From the NCBI RefSeq assembly GCF_016918075.2, contig NZ_JAERPS020000001.1:186001-250000 (forward strand): a DNA stretch of 64,000 bases, in the 5' to 3' direction. The position numbers and the translations under genes are program-made. A model generated the notes under the pieces. That model saw only the letters and a program-made list of their open reading frames with translations. It searched no databases and was not told the DNA's origin. This DNA comes from Rheinheimera maricola (GTDB taxonomy: Bacteria > Pseudomonadota > Gammaproteobacteria > Enterobacterales > Alteromonadaceae). Of the stretch, positions 27,679-38,023 are shown in pieces; the stretch's first letter is position 1, and each line of letters begins with the position of its first letter.

Positions 27679-28677
27679 TTGGCTTTTTTATACGAATATG
27701 GCCTATTTTTGGCCAAAGTAGTCACTTTTGTCGTAGCCGTGGCAGTTATTGTTGGCCTGGTTGCTGGTGCAACGGTTAGCCGTGGCAAACCGAAAAAAGG
27801 TCAGCTACAGTTTACCGATTTGAGTGAAGACCATCAGCAGCAAACTATTGACTTGCAGCAACGGCTATTAAACAAGAAGGCGTTTAAGCAATGGCAAAAA
27901 GCAGAGAAAGCCAAACCGCAGGACAGCAAACCCAGACTCTTTGTTGTTGAATTTTTGGGTAGTATGGATGCACGCGAGACTGATTCGTTACGGGAAGAAA
28001 TTACAGCGATTTTGGCCATTGCGACGGTTGAGGACGAAGTGCTGTTGCGGCTGGAAAGCGGCGGTGGTGTGGTTCACGGATACGGCCTGGCCGCTTCTCA
28101 GTTAGACCGGTTGCGCCAGAAGGGTATTAAACTAACGGTGGCTGTCGACAAAGTCGCTGCCAGTGGGGGGTATATGATGGCCTGTATAGCGGATACTATT
28201 CTTGCAGCGCCTTTTGCTATTGTAGGCTCTATAGGCGTTATTGCCCAGCTACCCAATTTTCATAAGGTGTTAAAGAACAACAATATAGATTTTGAGCAGT
28301 TCACTGCCGGCGAGTACAAACGCACAGTAACGTTATTTGGGGAAAATAACGACAAGGGGCGGCTAAAGTTTCAGCAGGAACTGGAGCAAACGCATCAGTT
28401 ATTCAAGCAATTTGTTCAAGATCACCGGGCACAGCTTGATATTGACCAGGTTGCTACTGGTGAGCATTGGTTTGGCTATCAGGCTTTGCCATTGCAGTTA
28501 ATAGATAAAATTCAGACTAGCGATGACTATTTGCTCTCGCAATTACAGCAACAGCGACGGGTGTTTCAGGTGAAGTATTTGTTGCGCAAAGGCTTGGCAG
28601 ATAAAGTCGGTATCGGTAGTGCCAACGTATTGTCACTCTGGTGGCAAAAATTGATGCAGCAGTATTGGATGCGTTAA
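27679..28677 (+). CDS. sohB: SohB-type inner-membrane serine protease
   Basis: SohB is a signal-peptide-peptidase-A family protease. The first 30 residues are one membrane helix (EYGLFLAKVVTFVVAVAVI). An N-terminal SohB domain follows (to about 110), then the S49 catalytic domain with RLESGGGVVHGYG, the nucleophile Ser in AASGGYMMAC near residue 173, and the general base Lys in GEYKRTVTLFG near 218. An ATG opens the frame at 27673, but TTG 27679 has AAAGGA 8 bases upstream, against 2 for the ATG. It also aligns with the E. coli start (M, three residues, then EYGLFLAK). No partner gene is adjacent. Confidence 0.93.
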   Translation: MAFLYEYGLFLAKVVTFVVAVAVIVGLVAGATVSRGKPKKGQLQFTDLSEDHQQQTIDLQQRLLNKKAFKQWQKAEKAKPQDSKPRLFVVEFLGSMDARETDSLREEITAILAIATVEDEVLLRLESGGGVVHGYGLAASQLDRLRQKGIKLTVAVDKVAASGGYMMACIADTILAAPFAIVGSIGVIAQLPNFHKVLKNNNIDFEQFTAGEYKRTVTLFGENNDKGRLKFQQELEQTHQLFKQFVQDHRAQLDIDQVATGEHWFGYQALPLQLIDKIQTSDDYLLSQLQQQRRVFQVKYLLRKGLADKVGIGSANVLSLWWQKLMQQYWMR

Positions 28678-28818
28678 TGCAGCCCCAGTTTTGGCTGGAT
28701 TTCTGACGGAGCAATTCTGTCGGAATTCAGCTAAACATAGCTTGTCATATGTTGCTCAACGTGTAGCCAGACGACGTTTTCTTGCGTCACTTTGGAAAGA
28801 AGATGGCTGATTTATGAA

Positions 28819-28844
28819 ACTGCCGGTATAGCTATACCGGCAGT
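28819..28844 (-). terminator. 26-base perfect palindrome after the symporter gene
   Basis: ACTGCCGGTATAG followed by CTATACCGGCAGT is a perfect 13+13 palindrome starting 10 bases beyond the symporter stop. As RNA it would fold with an 11-bp stem and a 4-base loop, followed on the minus strand by TTTCATAAAT. A terminator is likely for the minus-strand gene; a dyad binding site is an alternative. Confidence 0.65.
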
Positions 28845-28854
28845 GTCCGCAAGC

Positions 28855-30189
28855 TCAACGCAGATGATGAAAATCGACGGTTTCATCTTTAATTCCCGCG
28901 TTAGGGTCATTAAAAACGTCAAGCTCAAATTCTTTCTCACTTTTGCCAACAATACACGACACCATGGCATCACCGGTCACATTTACCGCTGTGCGCGTCA
29001 TATCGAGCAAACGATCGACACCAATAATGAGTGCGATTCCCTCCACAGGTAACCCAACCTGTTGCAGAACCATTGCTAGCATAATGAGACCGACACCTGG
29101 TACACCTGCTGTACCTATAGAAGCCAGTGTCGCGGTAAGGATAACCATCAGATAATCACCAACGGTTAAATCAATGGCAAACACCTGTGCAATAAACACG
29201 GTGGCTACGCCTTGCATAATAGCGGTGCCATCCATATTGATGGTAGCGCCCAACGGCACGGTGAATGAGGCAATACTGTTTTTCACACCAAGTTTTTTAG
29301 TGACAGTTTCCATTGTAATTGGCATAGTCGCATTACTACTTGAGGTGCTAAATCCGAACAAGGCAGCATCACGCATTTTGCGCAAAAAGATAAGCGGATT
29401 TAAGCCTGACAGTAGTTTTAAAATAATTGAGTAGCTAACCAAGCCGTGCAGGATAAGCACAATCAACACAACGGCAAAATATTTAGCTAAACTAGCTATG
29501 GTTTCAAAACCCAGGCTGGTAAACAGCTTAGCCATGAGAAAGAACACGCCGTAAGGGGCTAGATTCATGAGTAAAGTGACCAGCTTCATAATCACTTCGC
29601 TAAGATCGGTAAACATACTTGCCAAGCGTTCGCCCGCTTTTCCACTAAGCGCCATAGCCAGGCCAAACAGAACCGCAAACACAATAATTTGCAGCATATT
29701 TCCCGATGCCATAGATTGAATAGGATTGCTGGGAAAAATGTTTATAAAAACCTGAGACAACGACGGCGCTTCACTAATATCAAAGTTGGCGTTTGACTGC
29801 ATGTCAACCCCAACACCCGGCCCAACCAACAGCGCAGCAAAAATGGCTAAACTGATAGCAATTGCGGTGGTAATTAAGTATAACCCTATGGTTTTTCCGC
29901 CTAACCGCCCTAAACTTGATGTGTCAGACAATGAGCAGGTACCGCATACCAAAGACACAAATACCAATGGCACGACTAACATCTTCAAACTAGCAATAAA
30001 TATTTCACCACCTATATGGAAAATCCCATCGACGAAAAAAGCCTTTAGCGGTAACGCCATGCCAAAAATTTGTAACACGCGCTCGTCTTGACCGGCAATA
30101 AGCCATTTAAAGAAAAAACCCACTAAAATACCGGCAACCATGCTGATAACAATACGTGCAGTTAACCCAAGTTTGTTGTTCTGTGTCAT
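28855..30189 (-). CDS. dicarboxylate/amino acid:cation symporter (DAACS family)
   Basis: The 444-residue protein has the glutamate-transporter (GltP/GltT/DctA) fold. There are eight helices and two re-entrant loops, with the serine-rich HP1 motif STSSSNATMP near residue 280, the PLGATINMDGTA helix 7 motif, and GTAGVPGVG in HP2 near 360. IIGVDRLLDMTRTAVNVTGD near 400 contains the conserved Asp and Asn of the substrate site. These features support Na+- or H+-coupled uptake of glutamate, aspartate or C4 acids. The Thr-Arg pair in MTRT is seen in dicarboxylate and acidic amino-acid members. The gene is monocistronic and ends at a palindrome. Confidence 0.93.
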   Translation of the reverse strand: MTQNNKLGLTARIVISMVAGILVGFFFKWLIAGQDERVLQIFGMALPLKAFFVDGIFHIGGEIFIASLKMLVVPLVFVSLVCGTCSLSDTSSLGRLGGKTIGLYLITTAIAISLAIFAALLVGPGVGVDMQSNANFDISEAPSLSQVFINIFPSNPIQSMASGNMLQIIVFAVLFGLAMALSGKAGERLASMFTDLSEVIMKLVTLLMNLAPYGVFFLMAKLFTSLGFETIASLAKYFAVVLIVLILHGLVSYSIILKLLSGLNPLIFLRKMRDAALFGFSTSSSNATMPITMETVTKKLGVKNSIASFTVPLGATINMDGTAIMQGVATVFIAQVFAIDLTVGDYLMVILTATLASIGTAGVPGVGLIMLAMVLQQVGLPVEGIALIIGVDRLLDMTRTAVNVTGDAMVSCIVGKSEKEFELDVFNDPNAGIKDETVDFHHLR

Positions 30190-30363
30190 AACTTCAGACT
30201 ATTATTGATTAAGCATTAACGCTTAGCCTATCAGGTTGAATCGGCGAAAGGCAGATAACGTCGCATTTTTTTTCAAAATAGCTGTGACGTTTGCAAGATT
30301 AATGGTTTAAGATACAGAATTAACAAAAACTATATAATATAAAAACAGCTTGGGAGAGTTTTC

Positions 30364-32610
30364 ATGCGGAACATCCAGCAACTAATCGTTGCAATACTGA
30401 TGACAACGCTAGCCGCTTGTGGCGGCGGCGGCACACTGGGTTCTGGTGGCGGAACAGGCGGCGGTTCGACAACACCGGTGTATTCGTTAGCAGTGCAATT
30501 GACAGATGGTTCAGGACAGGCTGCAACACAGTTGTCTCAGGCATCATCGCTTACCATTTCAGCAACGTTAACGGCGACTAATAACGGCAACGTTGTGAAT
30601 CAGCTAATTGAGTTTAGTTTAAATGATGCTGAGCTTGCTGTGTTTGGCAACACCGCAGCTACTGCGCTTACCAACGCTCAAGGTGTTGCAACCATAAGTT
30701 TACTGGTAGGCACTAAGAGCGGGGCTGGTACAGTTACTGCCGCATTTGGTGATAGAACTGCCAACGCAGGTTTTAATTCCGCTGGTGACGGGGGGGGCGA
30801 AGTTGATGTAACGGTGGGATCGGTTGCTTTGATAGCCGATACCCTTCAGCTCGGATCTGGCTCGGGCTCGGCAGTTGAACTAAGTGCGTTGGTACGTGAT
30901 ACCAACAATGTGGTGTTGGCAGATATTCCAGTGGTGTTCTCTTCTGACTCTGGTGAAATTGTTCAAATTGATGCTGTCACTGGCGCAAATGGTGTTGCTA
31001 AAGCCACTTTAAGTACACAAACCAATAAAAATATTCGCGACATTTTAGTTTCTGCTCGGGTGCAGCAACAAAACTCAACGCTAACCGTGTCGGTCGTTGG
31101 TACCAAAGTTGAAATAGCGGCACCTTCATCGGTTGTGCTTGGCGATACCACTTCTGTAGATGTATTTCTTACCGATTCAAATGATTCTGGTATACAGGGG
31201 CAAGAGGTTGTAATCGTGTCATCACTTGGAAATACTGTTAGTGATACCTCACCAATAACTGCGGGTTCTGCGGGTAAAGCAACGTTTTCTTACACTGCGG
31301 TAAATAGCGGTGTTGATATTCTGTCTGTGTCAGCACTGGGTAGTGTGAGTTCAACAAATATTAATATTAGCGCTGATGCTTTTGCCTTTATTCAGGCTGC
31401 TGACGAAGGAGAGCAAGTGTTAGAGGTTAACCTTGATACGCCGCAAGAGCTAAGTGTCGAGTGGTTAGTAAATAATACGCCTAATGTTGGTGATAACGTC
31501 ACATTTAATACCACCCGTGGGGAGATAGCTGATGCTGCTATTAATCTTGACGGAGCAGTAACCTCACAAGATATTACAGATATTGATGGACAAGCTCAGA
31601 CCGTCGTACGCTCGCAGTTTGCGGGGCTATCAACGATTAGCGCGACTGGTGGCGAAGGCAGTAATACAGTGAAGGCGAATAAGATTGTTGAGTTCGTTGC
31701 CGTAGTCCCAACTAAAATTGAAGTGCAAGCGTTTCCTGCTCAAGTTGGGCCAGGTGAAACCAGTACAGTGCGGGCGATAGTACGCGACGCCAATAATAAT
31801 CCTGTGAAAAATCAAACAGTGGTTTTTTCGTTAGACAATGCTGCTGGCGGTGTTATTAGCTCTGGTACCGCTATAACAAACTCTCAAGGGTTAGCGTCAA
31901 CAGTATTTACTGCGGATACCAACACCGGAGCGGGAGTTGGCGGTTTGAACTTACAGATAAAAGGCACGTTGCAGGCAAATAGCGCTGTTGAAGGCATGAC
32001 CGATATCGCTGTAGGCGAGAGAACGTTGTTCTTCCGCTTCGGTACCGGCAATACCATTACCAAACCAAATCAAAGCCTTTATGCCAAAGAGTTTTCCATT
32101 ATTGTTACAGACAGTTCAGGTAATCCTGTTGCCAATCAGCAGTTAAATGTAGCTGCGGTGCCTGTATCTTATGGTATTGGAGAATGGGTAAAGGATCCGG
32201 CTCCACCAGCAGCATTTAAGGTTTGGTCTGCTTTTAGAGAGCACACTTGTGTTAATGAAGACGCTGATCTTAACGGAATATTGGATCTGGTCGATAATGA
32301 AATAGGCACAGGTGAAGATCGCAACAAGGATGGTATGTTAACGCCTGGTAATGCTGCAACGGTTCCACAAGTTGTTACAGCAGATGAAAATGGTATTGCC
32401 ACTTTTGAGGTAAGATACCCACAAGACCATGGTGCTTGGTTAGATATACGGTTACAAGTGTCAGGTTTTGCTGCCGGTACCGAAAATGTTGCTCATAGAG
32501 AATATACTTTGGCGGTATCTTCAGAGGATACAACCAACGAAGCGTCACAACCACCAAGGAATCCTTTTGGTGCAATTAATGATTGCTTTTCACCACCAAA
32601 ATATTTTTAA
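30364..32610 (+). CDS. large Ig-like (Big_1 type) repeat lipoprotein
   Basis: The 748-residue precursor has a lipoprotein signal with lipobox LAAC (Cys at residue 19), then a Gly-rich linker to about residue 35. Four or more bacterial Ig-like repeats of the invasin/intimin type follow. They are recognisable by VVLADIPVVFSSDSGEI with NGVAKATLST, GIQGQEVVI, NPVKNQTVVFSL with NSQGLASTVFTA, and NPVANQQLNVA with NGIATFEVRY. Near residue 640 two Asp-rich loops (DADLNG and DRNKDG) resemble calcium-binding loops. A surface adhesin or stalk role is inferred from the architecture. The gene starts at ATG 30364 with GGGAGAG upstream and is followed by a terminator. Confidence 0.82.
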   Translation: MRNIQQLIVAILMTTLAACGGGGTLGSGGGTGGGSTTPVYSLAVQLTDGSGQAATQLSQASSLTISATLTATNNGNVVNQLIEFSLNDAELAVFGNTAATALTNAQGVATISLLVGTKSGAGTVTAAFGDRTANAGFNSAGDGGGEVDVTVGSVALIADTLQLGSGSGSAVELSALVRDTNNVVLADIPVVFSSDSGEIVQIDAVTGANGVAKATLSTQTNKNIRDILVSARVQQQNSTLTVSVVGTKVEIAAPSSVVLGDTTSVDVFLTDSNDSGIQGQEVVIVSSLGNTVSDTSPITAGSAGKATFSYTAVNSGVDILSVSALGSVSSTNINISADAFAFIQAADEGEQVLEVNLDTPQELSVEWLVNNTPNVGDNVTFNTTRGEIADAAINLDGAVTSQDITDIDGQAQTVVRSQFAGLSTISATGGEGSNTVKANKIVEFVAVVPTKIEVQAFPAQVGPGETSTVRAIVRDANNNPVKNQTVVFSLDNAAGGVISSGTAITNSQGLASTVFTADTNTGAGVGGLNLQIKGTLQANSAVEGMTDIAVGERTLFFRFGTGNTITKPNQSLYAKEFSIIVTDSSGNPVANQQLNVAAVPVSYGIGEWVKDPAPPAAFKVWSAFREHTCVNEDADLNGILDLVDNEIGTGEDRNKDGMLTPGNAATVPQVVTADENGIATFEVRYPQDHGAWLDIRLQVSGFAAGTENVAHREYTLAVSSEDTTNEASQPPRNPFGAINDCFSPPKYF

Positions 32611-32644
32611 CTAATGTAGTGTTAAAAGTGCTTGTAAATTAATA

Positions 32645-32673
32645 ATAAACCCCGGATTAGTGCCGGGGTTTAT
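32645..32673 (+). terminator. terminator of the Ig-like lipoprotein gene
   Basis: An 11-bp perfect stem (arms 32645-32655 and 32663-32673, core ACCCCGG and CCGGGGT) has a 7-base loop and lies 35 bases after the stop codon. The T-run is inside the stem. The region onward to 32903 shows no gene. Confidence 0.75.
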
Positions 32674-32903
32674 GTTTGTAGCAATAAAATTTTTTTCCGT
32701 TGCGATTGCAACTTGCACTGCAGCATTACTCCGCGCTGTTGTTTTACGCCCCAGACAGGCTTCTGAAAAGCACTTTCTTGAAAAGACTATCTTTGGTTCA
32801 GTATTAGATAAATATTAAAATTCACTCAGAGGTGGGGCTTCCAATTAACTAATGCATCTTAGAGTGCTATCGGGAACTTTTCGGGGAATGTGAGTGTGGT
32901 TTG

Positions 32904-32923
32904 AAGGGAGTTGTCACTCCCTT
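32904..32923. terminator. stem-loop downstream of astB
   Basis: AAGGGAGT, loop TGTC and ACTCCCTT form a perfect 8-bp stem 24 bases beyond the astB stop, followed by ATTT on the plus strand. On the minus strand the tail is only CAAACC, so termination of astB may be inefficient. The 32674-32903 stretch before it holds no recognisable gene or repeat. Confidence 0.5.
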
Positions 32924-32947
32924 ATTTACCTGAAGTCCTATAACTAA

Positions 32948-34291
32948 TTAGCCCAGCTGAAATTGATACACAGATCCAAGATCCAGGATCTGAGTTAACT
33001 CATCCAGTGCGGTGCGGGTTTCAATTAGCAATTGTGGATCCGCTAAATCTGCTTCGCTTATCTGATCACGGTAATGCTTATCTACCCATAGATTTAACGT
33101 GGTGAATAAGTCGTCATTCATTAACACGTTTTGATTTAGCGCTTGCTTTTCGGTTTCGCTCATCGCCACGCGCAGTCGCAGACAAGCAGGGCCACCGCCA
33201 TTTTGCATGCTTTGTTTTACATCATAGTAATGGACATGCTTAATCGGCGTATTACGCTGCGTAAGCTCGGCCAGGTAGGCTGAAACGGCGGTATGATCCT
33301 GGCTTTCGGTAGGAGCGATAATTGCCATTTCACCATTGGGTAATGTGATTACCTGGGTATTAAACAGGTAAGTTTTAACCGCTTGCGCCACAGTGACTTC
33401 TGAATCTTTGACTTCAATAAGGTGTAATTCGCTGTCATTACCAAATTTGCGCTGTAGTTCTGCTAGTTTATTTTGCGTATCAACAAAAGCTTGTTGATGA
33501 TAAAACAGCACGTTTTGGTTGCCCACAGCAATAACGTCGTTATGAAACACGCCCTGATCGATAACGTCAGGGTTTTGCTGCATATAAACCACATGTTCAT
33601 CACTTAAGCCATGCAAGCGCGCTACGGCTTCACAGGCTTCCAGAGTATGGCGGGCTGGGAAGCGTTTCGGGGCCGGTTTGCTGTTATCAAAGGCATAACG
33701 GCCAAATACAAACAGTTCAACGCCACGGTTGCCATAGCGGCTGCAAAGTCTGGTATGATTCGCCGCGCCTTCATCACCGAAGTGATCATTGTCAGGTAAA
33801 TGTGTATGATGCGCAAAATGCTCCGGGTTACGGAACATCGCTTGCAAAATTTTGCCGGTCGTCACGGGCTCTAGCGAGCGATGGAATTTGTTGGTCAGGT
33901 TAGCAGGGGTAAAATGTATTTTACCATCATGCGTATCAGCACTGGGTGATATGGTAGCCGCATTGGCTGTCCACATGCTGGAAGCCGAGCACACCGCTCT
34001 GAATACTGCGGGCGCCTGTTTTGCTGCTTTGGCTATGACCTGAGCATCTGAACCTGTAAACCCTAAGCGGCGTAAGGTATAGACATCAGGACGTTCCTGT
34101 GGTGCTAATACGCCCTGCACCATGCCCAAATCGTGTAAGGCTTTCATTTTACTTAAGCCTTGCTTGGCAGCCTGGCGTGGGCTGGAGCTGTTTTTTGCGT
34201 TAGACAACGAGGCAACATTGCCGACTGATAAACCGGCATAGTTATGGGTTGGCCCGACCAGGCCATCAAAGTTTGCTTCAAAGAATTTCAT
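32948..34291 (-). CDS. astB: N-succinylarginine dihydrolase
   Basis: AstB performs the second step of the arginine succinyltransferase pathway, releasing two ammonia and CO2 from N2-succinylarginine. The family start [20 protein letters not shown] is present, with [10 protein letters not shown], the [15 protein letters not shown] stretch near residue 170 and the catalytic Cys in [12 protein letters not shown] near 370. The frame is open back to 34348, but ATG 34291 gives the family N-terminus and about 447 residues, matching E. coli AstB. No astA, astC, astD or astE gene is adjacent here; in many gammaproteobacteria outside the enterics astB is placed away from them. Confidence 0.95.
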   Translation of the reverse strand: MKFFEANFDGLVGPTHNYAGLSVGNVASLSNAKNSSSPRQAAKQGLSKMKALHDLGMVQGVLAPQERPDVYTLRRLGFTGSDAQVIAKAAKQAPAVFRAVCSASSMWTANAATISPSADTHDGKIHFTPANLTNKFHRSLEPVTTGKILQAMFRNPEHFAHHTHLPDNDHFGDEGAANHTRLCSRYGNRGVELFVFGRYAFDNSKPAPKRFPARHTLEACEAVARLHGLSDEHVVYMQQNPDVIDQGVFHNDVIAVGNQNVLFYHQQAFVDTQNKLAELQRKFGNDSELHLIEVKDSEVTVAQAVKTYLFNTQVITLPNGEMAIIAPTESQDHTAVSAYLAELTQRNTPIKHVHYYDVKQSMQNGGGPACLRLRVAMSETEKQALNQNVLMNDDLFTTLNLWVDKHYRDQISEADLADPQLLIETRTALDELTQILDLGSVYQFQLG

Positions 34292-34514
34292 TTTTGCTTT
34301 ATATCCTTTATTAGGTATGGGCACTGTTTTTATTATTTTTGCGGCCACTTAGGATGCTTCATTAGTTCTGGCTAAGCTTTAGACAGACAGCTCTTAAATT
34401 GAGCTGGTTTGCATAATAATGAGTTTATTCACTTGTCACAACTGCGGTTTACGGATATACGTTAAAAAGCAGCGGCGATGACATGCACAAAATGTTAGGG
34501 ATCTTGGTATTAAG

Positions 34515-37100
34515 ATGGCGAAATCACTGGTAATAGTTGAATCACCGGCAAAAGCAAAAACGATCAATAAATATCTTGGCAAAGACTTTATCGTTAAGTC
34601 CAGCGTAGGTCATATTCGCGATTTGCCCACCAGCAGCAGTAAAGACAAGGCTGCCGCGAACAAAACACTGAGCAAAGAAGAAAAAGAATACCAGGCGCTG
34701 GTAGACCGTATGGGTATAGACCCGGCGCATGGTTGGAAAGCGCGCTATGAAATTTTGCCCGGTAAAGAAAAAGTGGTTAAAGAGCTCAAAGCGTTGGCTG
34801 AAAAGGCAGACATTGTATATCTGGCGACGGACTTAGACCGTGAAGGGGAAGCGATAGCCTGGCACTTGCAGCAGATTATCGGTGGTGATGAACAACGCTT
34901 TAAGCGGGTCGTGTTTAACGAAATTACTAAAAATGCTATCCAAAATGCGTTTGAAGAGCCTGGTGATGTTAATGTCGATAGGGTAAATGCACAGCAGGCC
35001 CGGCGTTTTCTCGACCGCGTAGTCGGCTTTATGGTATCGCCGCTGTTGTGGAAAAAAGTCGCTCGAGGTTTGTCTGCCGGCCGTGTGCAGTCTGTCGCTG
35101 TGCGCCTGGTGGTAGAGCGCGAGCGCGAGATTAAAGCCTTTGTGCCGGAAGAATACTGGACAGTGGCTGCCGATACCCTAACGGCGGCCAAACAGGCGTT
35201 GCAACTGGATGTAACCAAGCAACAGGGCAAAGCCTTTAAACCGGCGAATAAAGCCGAAGCCGATGCTGCTTTAGCCGTGCTGAACAAGGCGGGTTACAAG
35301 GTACTTGAGCGCGAAGACAAACCCAGCAGCAGCAAACCACAAGCACCTTTTATCACGTCTACACTGCAGCAGGCGGCCAGTACGCGGCTGGGCTATGGCG
35401 TAAAGAAAACCATGATGCTGGCACAGCGTTTGTACGAGGCCGGCCACATTACTTATATGCGTACCGACTCGACGAATTTAAGTGCGGACGCGGTAAGCGC
35501 GTGTCGCGACTATATCAGTGCACAGTTTGGTAAAAAATATTTGCCGGAGCAGCCGTTGAGTTACGGCAGCAAAGCCAATGCGCAGGAAGCTCACGAAGCG
35601 ATACGACCTTCAGATGTCAACGTATTGGCTGGCAGTCTGGGCGATATGGAGGCCGATGCGCGTAAACTGTATGAATTAATTTGGCGTCAGTTTGTGGCGT
35701 GCCAGATGCCCCCTGCGTTGTACGACGTAAGCAATATTATTGTGCAGGCAGCAGACTTTGAATTAAAAGCCAAAGGCCGTGTACTGCGCTTTGATGGCTG
35801 GACTAAGGTGCAGCCGGCGGTTAAGCGTAAAGACGAAGAAGACAGCTTGCTACCGGACGTTAAACCCGGCGAAATGTTGCAACTGCAGCAATTAACCAGT
35901 GCACAGCACTTTACCAAGCCGACAGCGCGCTTCAGTGAAGCAAGCTTGGTAAAAGAGTTGGAAAAGCGCGGCATCGGTCGGCCATCTACTTACGCGTCTA
36001 TTATTTCGACCATCCAGGACCGTGGCTATGTGCGGGTAGAAAATAAGCGCTTTTATGCTGAAAAGATGGGCGAGATCGTTACCGACCGTCTGGTTGAAAA
36101 TTTTAACGACCTGATGAACTACGACTTTACCGCCAATATGGAGCTGAAGCTGGATGATATTGCCAACGGTCAGGCACAGTGGCGTAAAGAGTTAGACAGC
36201 TTTTACGGTGATTTCTATCAAAAACTGAAAACCGCGGAAAACGACCCTGAGCAGGGTGGTATGCGGGTAAACCAATTTGTGTTGACCGATATTGTTTGTC
36301 CGACGTGTGGCCGGCCTATGGGCATTCGCACGGCGTCTACCGGGGTATTTTTAGGCTGCTCGGGTTACAACCTGCCGCCGAAAGAGCGTTGTACCACCAC
36401 CATGAATCTGGTGTCCGGCGATGTAGCGGTAAATGTCAGCGACGAAGATGAAATGGAAACCGAGGCGCTGCGGCAGAAAAAACGCTGCAACAAATGCGGC
36501 ACCGCGATGGACAGCTATCTGATTGACGAGCAACGCAAATTGCACGTATGTGGCAATAACCCGGCGTGTGATGGTTACCAGGTAGAGCAGGGTAGCTTTA
36601 AAATTAAAGGCTACGATGGTCCGCTAATCGAATGCGACAAATGTGGCAGCGATATGCAGTTAAAATCCGGCCGTTTCGGTAAGTATTTTGGTTGTACCAA
36701 TACCGACTGTAAAAATACCCGCAAACTGCTGCGCAGTGGCGAAGCTGCACCGCCAAAAGAAGACCCCGTGCATTTGCCGGAGCTGAAATGCGAGAAGTCG
36801 GATGCGTACTTTGTACTGCGTGATGGTGCAGCAGGTTTGTTCCTTGCGGCATCTACTTTTCCGAAGTCACGCGAAACGCGGGCACCGTTGGTGGCGGAAC
36901 TGGCAAAGTACCGTGCTCAGTTGTCACCTAAGTTCTATTACCTGGCTGATGCGCCGGTAAAAGACCCCGAAGGTAACCATGCGGTAGTGCGTTGGAGCCG
37001 TAAGACCAAGCAGCAGTATGTGATGTCGGAAAAAGACGGCAAAGCTACCGGTTGGTCTGCATGGTATGAGGGTGGTAAGTGGGTTGTCACTAAAGCCTGA
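34515..37100 (+). CDS. topA: DNA topoisomerase I
   Basis: The 861-residue type IA topoisomerase relaxes negative supercoils. The TOPRIM domain opens with [13 protein letters not shown] (Glu9) and has [14 protein letters not shown] near residue 113. The active-site Tyr lies in [12 protein letters not shown] near residue 315. RPSTYASII near 490 belongs to the core. The C-terminal part has three four-Cys zinc ribbons, beginning [18 protein letters not shown] and CDKCGSDMQ, followed by a final zinc-less repeat, as in E. coli TopA (865 residues). It has its own terminator. Its position next to a coiled-coil membrane gene and cysB is conserved in related bacteria. Confidence 0.97.
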   Translation: MAKSLVIVESPAKAKTINKYLGKDFIVKSSVGHIRDLPTSSSKDKAAANKTLSKEEKEYQALVDRMGIDPAHGWKARYEILPGKEKVVKELKALAEKADIVYLATDLDREGEAIAWHLQQIIGGDEQRFKRVVFNEITKNAIQNAFEEPGDVNVDRVNAQQARRFLDRVVGFMVSPLLWKKVARGLSAGRVQSVAVRLVVEREREIKAFVPEEYWTVAADTLTAAKQALQLDVTKQQGKAFKPANKAEADAALAVLNKAGYKVLEREDKPSSSKPQAPFITSTLQQAASTRLGYGVKKTMMLAQRLYEAGHITYMRTDSTNLSADAVSACRDYISAQFGKKYLPEQPLSYGSKANAQEAHEAIRPSDVNVLAGSLGDMEADARKLYELIWRQFVACQMPPALYDVSNIIVQAADFELKAKGRVLRFDGWTKVQPAVKRKDEEDSLLPDVKPGEMLQLQQLTSAQHFTKPTARFSEASLVKELEKRGIGRPSTYASIISTIQDRGYVRVENKRFYAEKMGEIVTDRLVENFNDLMNYDFTANMELKLDDIANGQAQWRKELDSFYGDFYQKLKTAENDPEQGGMRVNQFVLTDIVCPTCGRPMGIRTASTGVFLGCSGYNLPPKERCTTTMNLVSGDVAVNVSDEDEMETEALRQKKRCNKCGTAMDSYLIDEQRKLHVCGNNPACDGYQVEQGSFKIKGYDGPLIECDKCGSDMQLKSGRFGKYFGCTNTDCKNTRKLLRSGEAAPPKEDPVHLPELKCEKSDAYFVLRDGAAGLFLAASTFPKSRETRAPLVAELAKYRAQLSPKFYYLADAPVKDPEGNHAVVRWSRKTKQQYVMSEKDGKATGWSAWYEGGKWVVTKA

Positions 37101-37120
37101 TGTAGCGGCAATGCCGAAAC

Positions 37121-37148
37121 AAAACGGGCCGCGACTGCGGCCCGTTTT
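37121..37148. terminator. bidirectional Rho-independent terminator
   Basis: AAAACGGGCCGC and GCGGCCCGTTTT pair over 12 bp with a 4-base loop, with a U-tract on each strand. It serves topA and the convergent coiled-coil gene. Confidence 0.92.
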
Positions 37149-37161
37149 TAAATTGGTTGCA

Positions 37162-37926
37162 CTACCATTTGCGTTTTGGCGCAAACAGCTCGTCCAAATC
37201 TTTGTTTTCTTTTTCTTCTTTTTTCTCTCTATCGCGCACATTACCTTCTTTAAGCTGTCGTGCAATATCTTCCAAGGCTTGTATCACTTCAGATTTTCGG
37301 GTGGTAGTATAATCATCCTGATGAGGTGAACCGCCAAGTGCAGTCAGGGCTTTTTCAAAATATTGTCGTGCTGAGCCCAACATATTGTTTGTGCGTGCTT
37401 GGTTACCACGTTTTATCTGACTCTCAACATTGATCCGTAGCTGAAGGACTTCCAACCGGCGGTCTTCGTGTATCACTATTGGTGTGTCAACGTTGCCTTT
37501 TGCATGCTCAGACCGTACAACCGTGCGTAGGCGTTTTATGCCCTTTATCATGGCGATTAGCTGTTGATCATTGTCTGGCAGTGTAACGTTTTCATTGAAC
37601 TCTATACTGCTAGCATTGCTTTCTGTAAGTTTGGTCTCGGTTTCCTTAAGCCGTTGTTTTAAGTCGCGTGCGCCAGGTTCAAGTTCGACCATAGCGCTTA
37701 ACGTAGATGCGCTGCGCTTTAATAGCATCTGGCTCAGCGCAGGTGACAACGGCACGCTAGCGGTGTTAACCAGTAACTCTTCAGTGTCTTCCAGTACCGC
37801 GCGCAGCTTACTGTACTCCGCACGTTTCAACGTAGCCAGCCGCTCCTTGTGTTGCTGAATGGCATTGACAATAACGGCAATAACCACCAACGCAATTACC
37901 AAGGTAATGATTAAGGTTAACAGCAT
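37162..37926 (-). CDS. single-pass membrane protein with cytoplasmic coiled coil
   Basis: The 254-residue protein has one N-terminal membrane helix (LIITLVIALVVIAVIV) followed by a long, highly charged, mostly alpha-helical tail with heptad-like stretches (HKERLATLKRAEYSKLRAVL and LKQRLKETETKL). TPR-like spacing appears near residue 180 (NNMLGSARQYFEKALTAL), and the acidic-basic end closes in LFAPKRKW. This is a conserved hypothetical protein often found beside topA-cysB in marine gammaproteobacteria; I know no function. It has no signal cleavage site and should face the cytoplasm. The DELFAPKRKW tail looks like a short interaction motif. Confidence 0.75.
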   Translation of the reverse strand: MLLTLIITLVIALVVIAVIVNAIQQHKERLATLKRAEYSKLRAVLEDTEELLVNTASVPLSPALSQMLLKRSASTLSAMVELEPGARDLKQRLKETETKLTESNASSIEFNENVTLPDNDQQLIAMIKGIKRLRTVVRSEHAKGNVDTPIVIHEDRRLEVLQLRINVESQIKRGNQARTNNMLGSARQYFEKALTALGGSPHQDDYTTTRKSEVIQALEDIARQLKEGNVRDREKKEEKENKDLDELFAPKRKW

Positions 37927-37999
37927 TTCAGCCTCAATTTACACAGTCTCCATCAATCATATTAATCACAAAACAGCTGAAATAACAGCTATCTGTATT

Positions 38000-38023
38000 A
38001 TTCAGGGTAATGTTACCCTGAAT
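38000..38023. terminator. palindrome overlapping the kinase stop codon
   Basis: ATTCAGGGTAA, TG, TTACCCTGAAT is a perfect 11+11 inverted repeat that contains the stop codon of the histidine kinase gene. As RNA it could fold tightly, but no U-run follows, so it may instead protect the 3' end or bind a protein. Confidence 0.4.

Noticed and set aside
34745..35287. Long antisense reading frame within topA
   Set aside because: Typical mirror of a codon-biased gene; Ser/Thr/Ala-rich translation without domain or ribosome-binding site.
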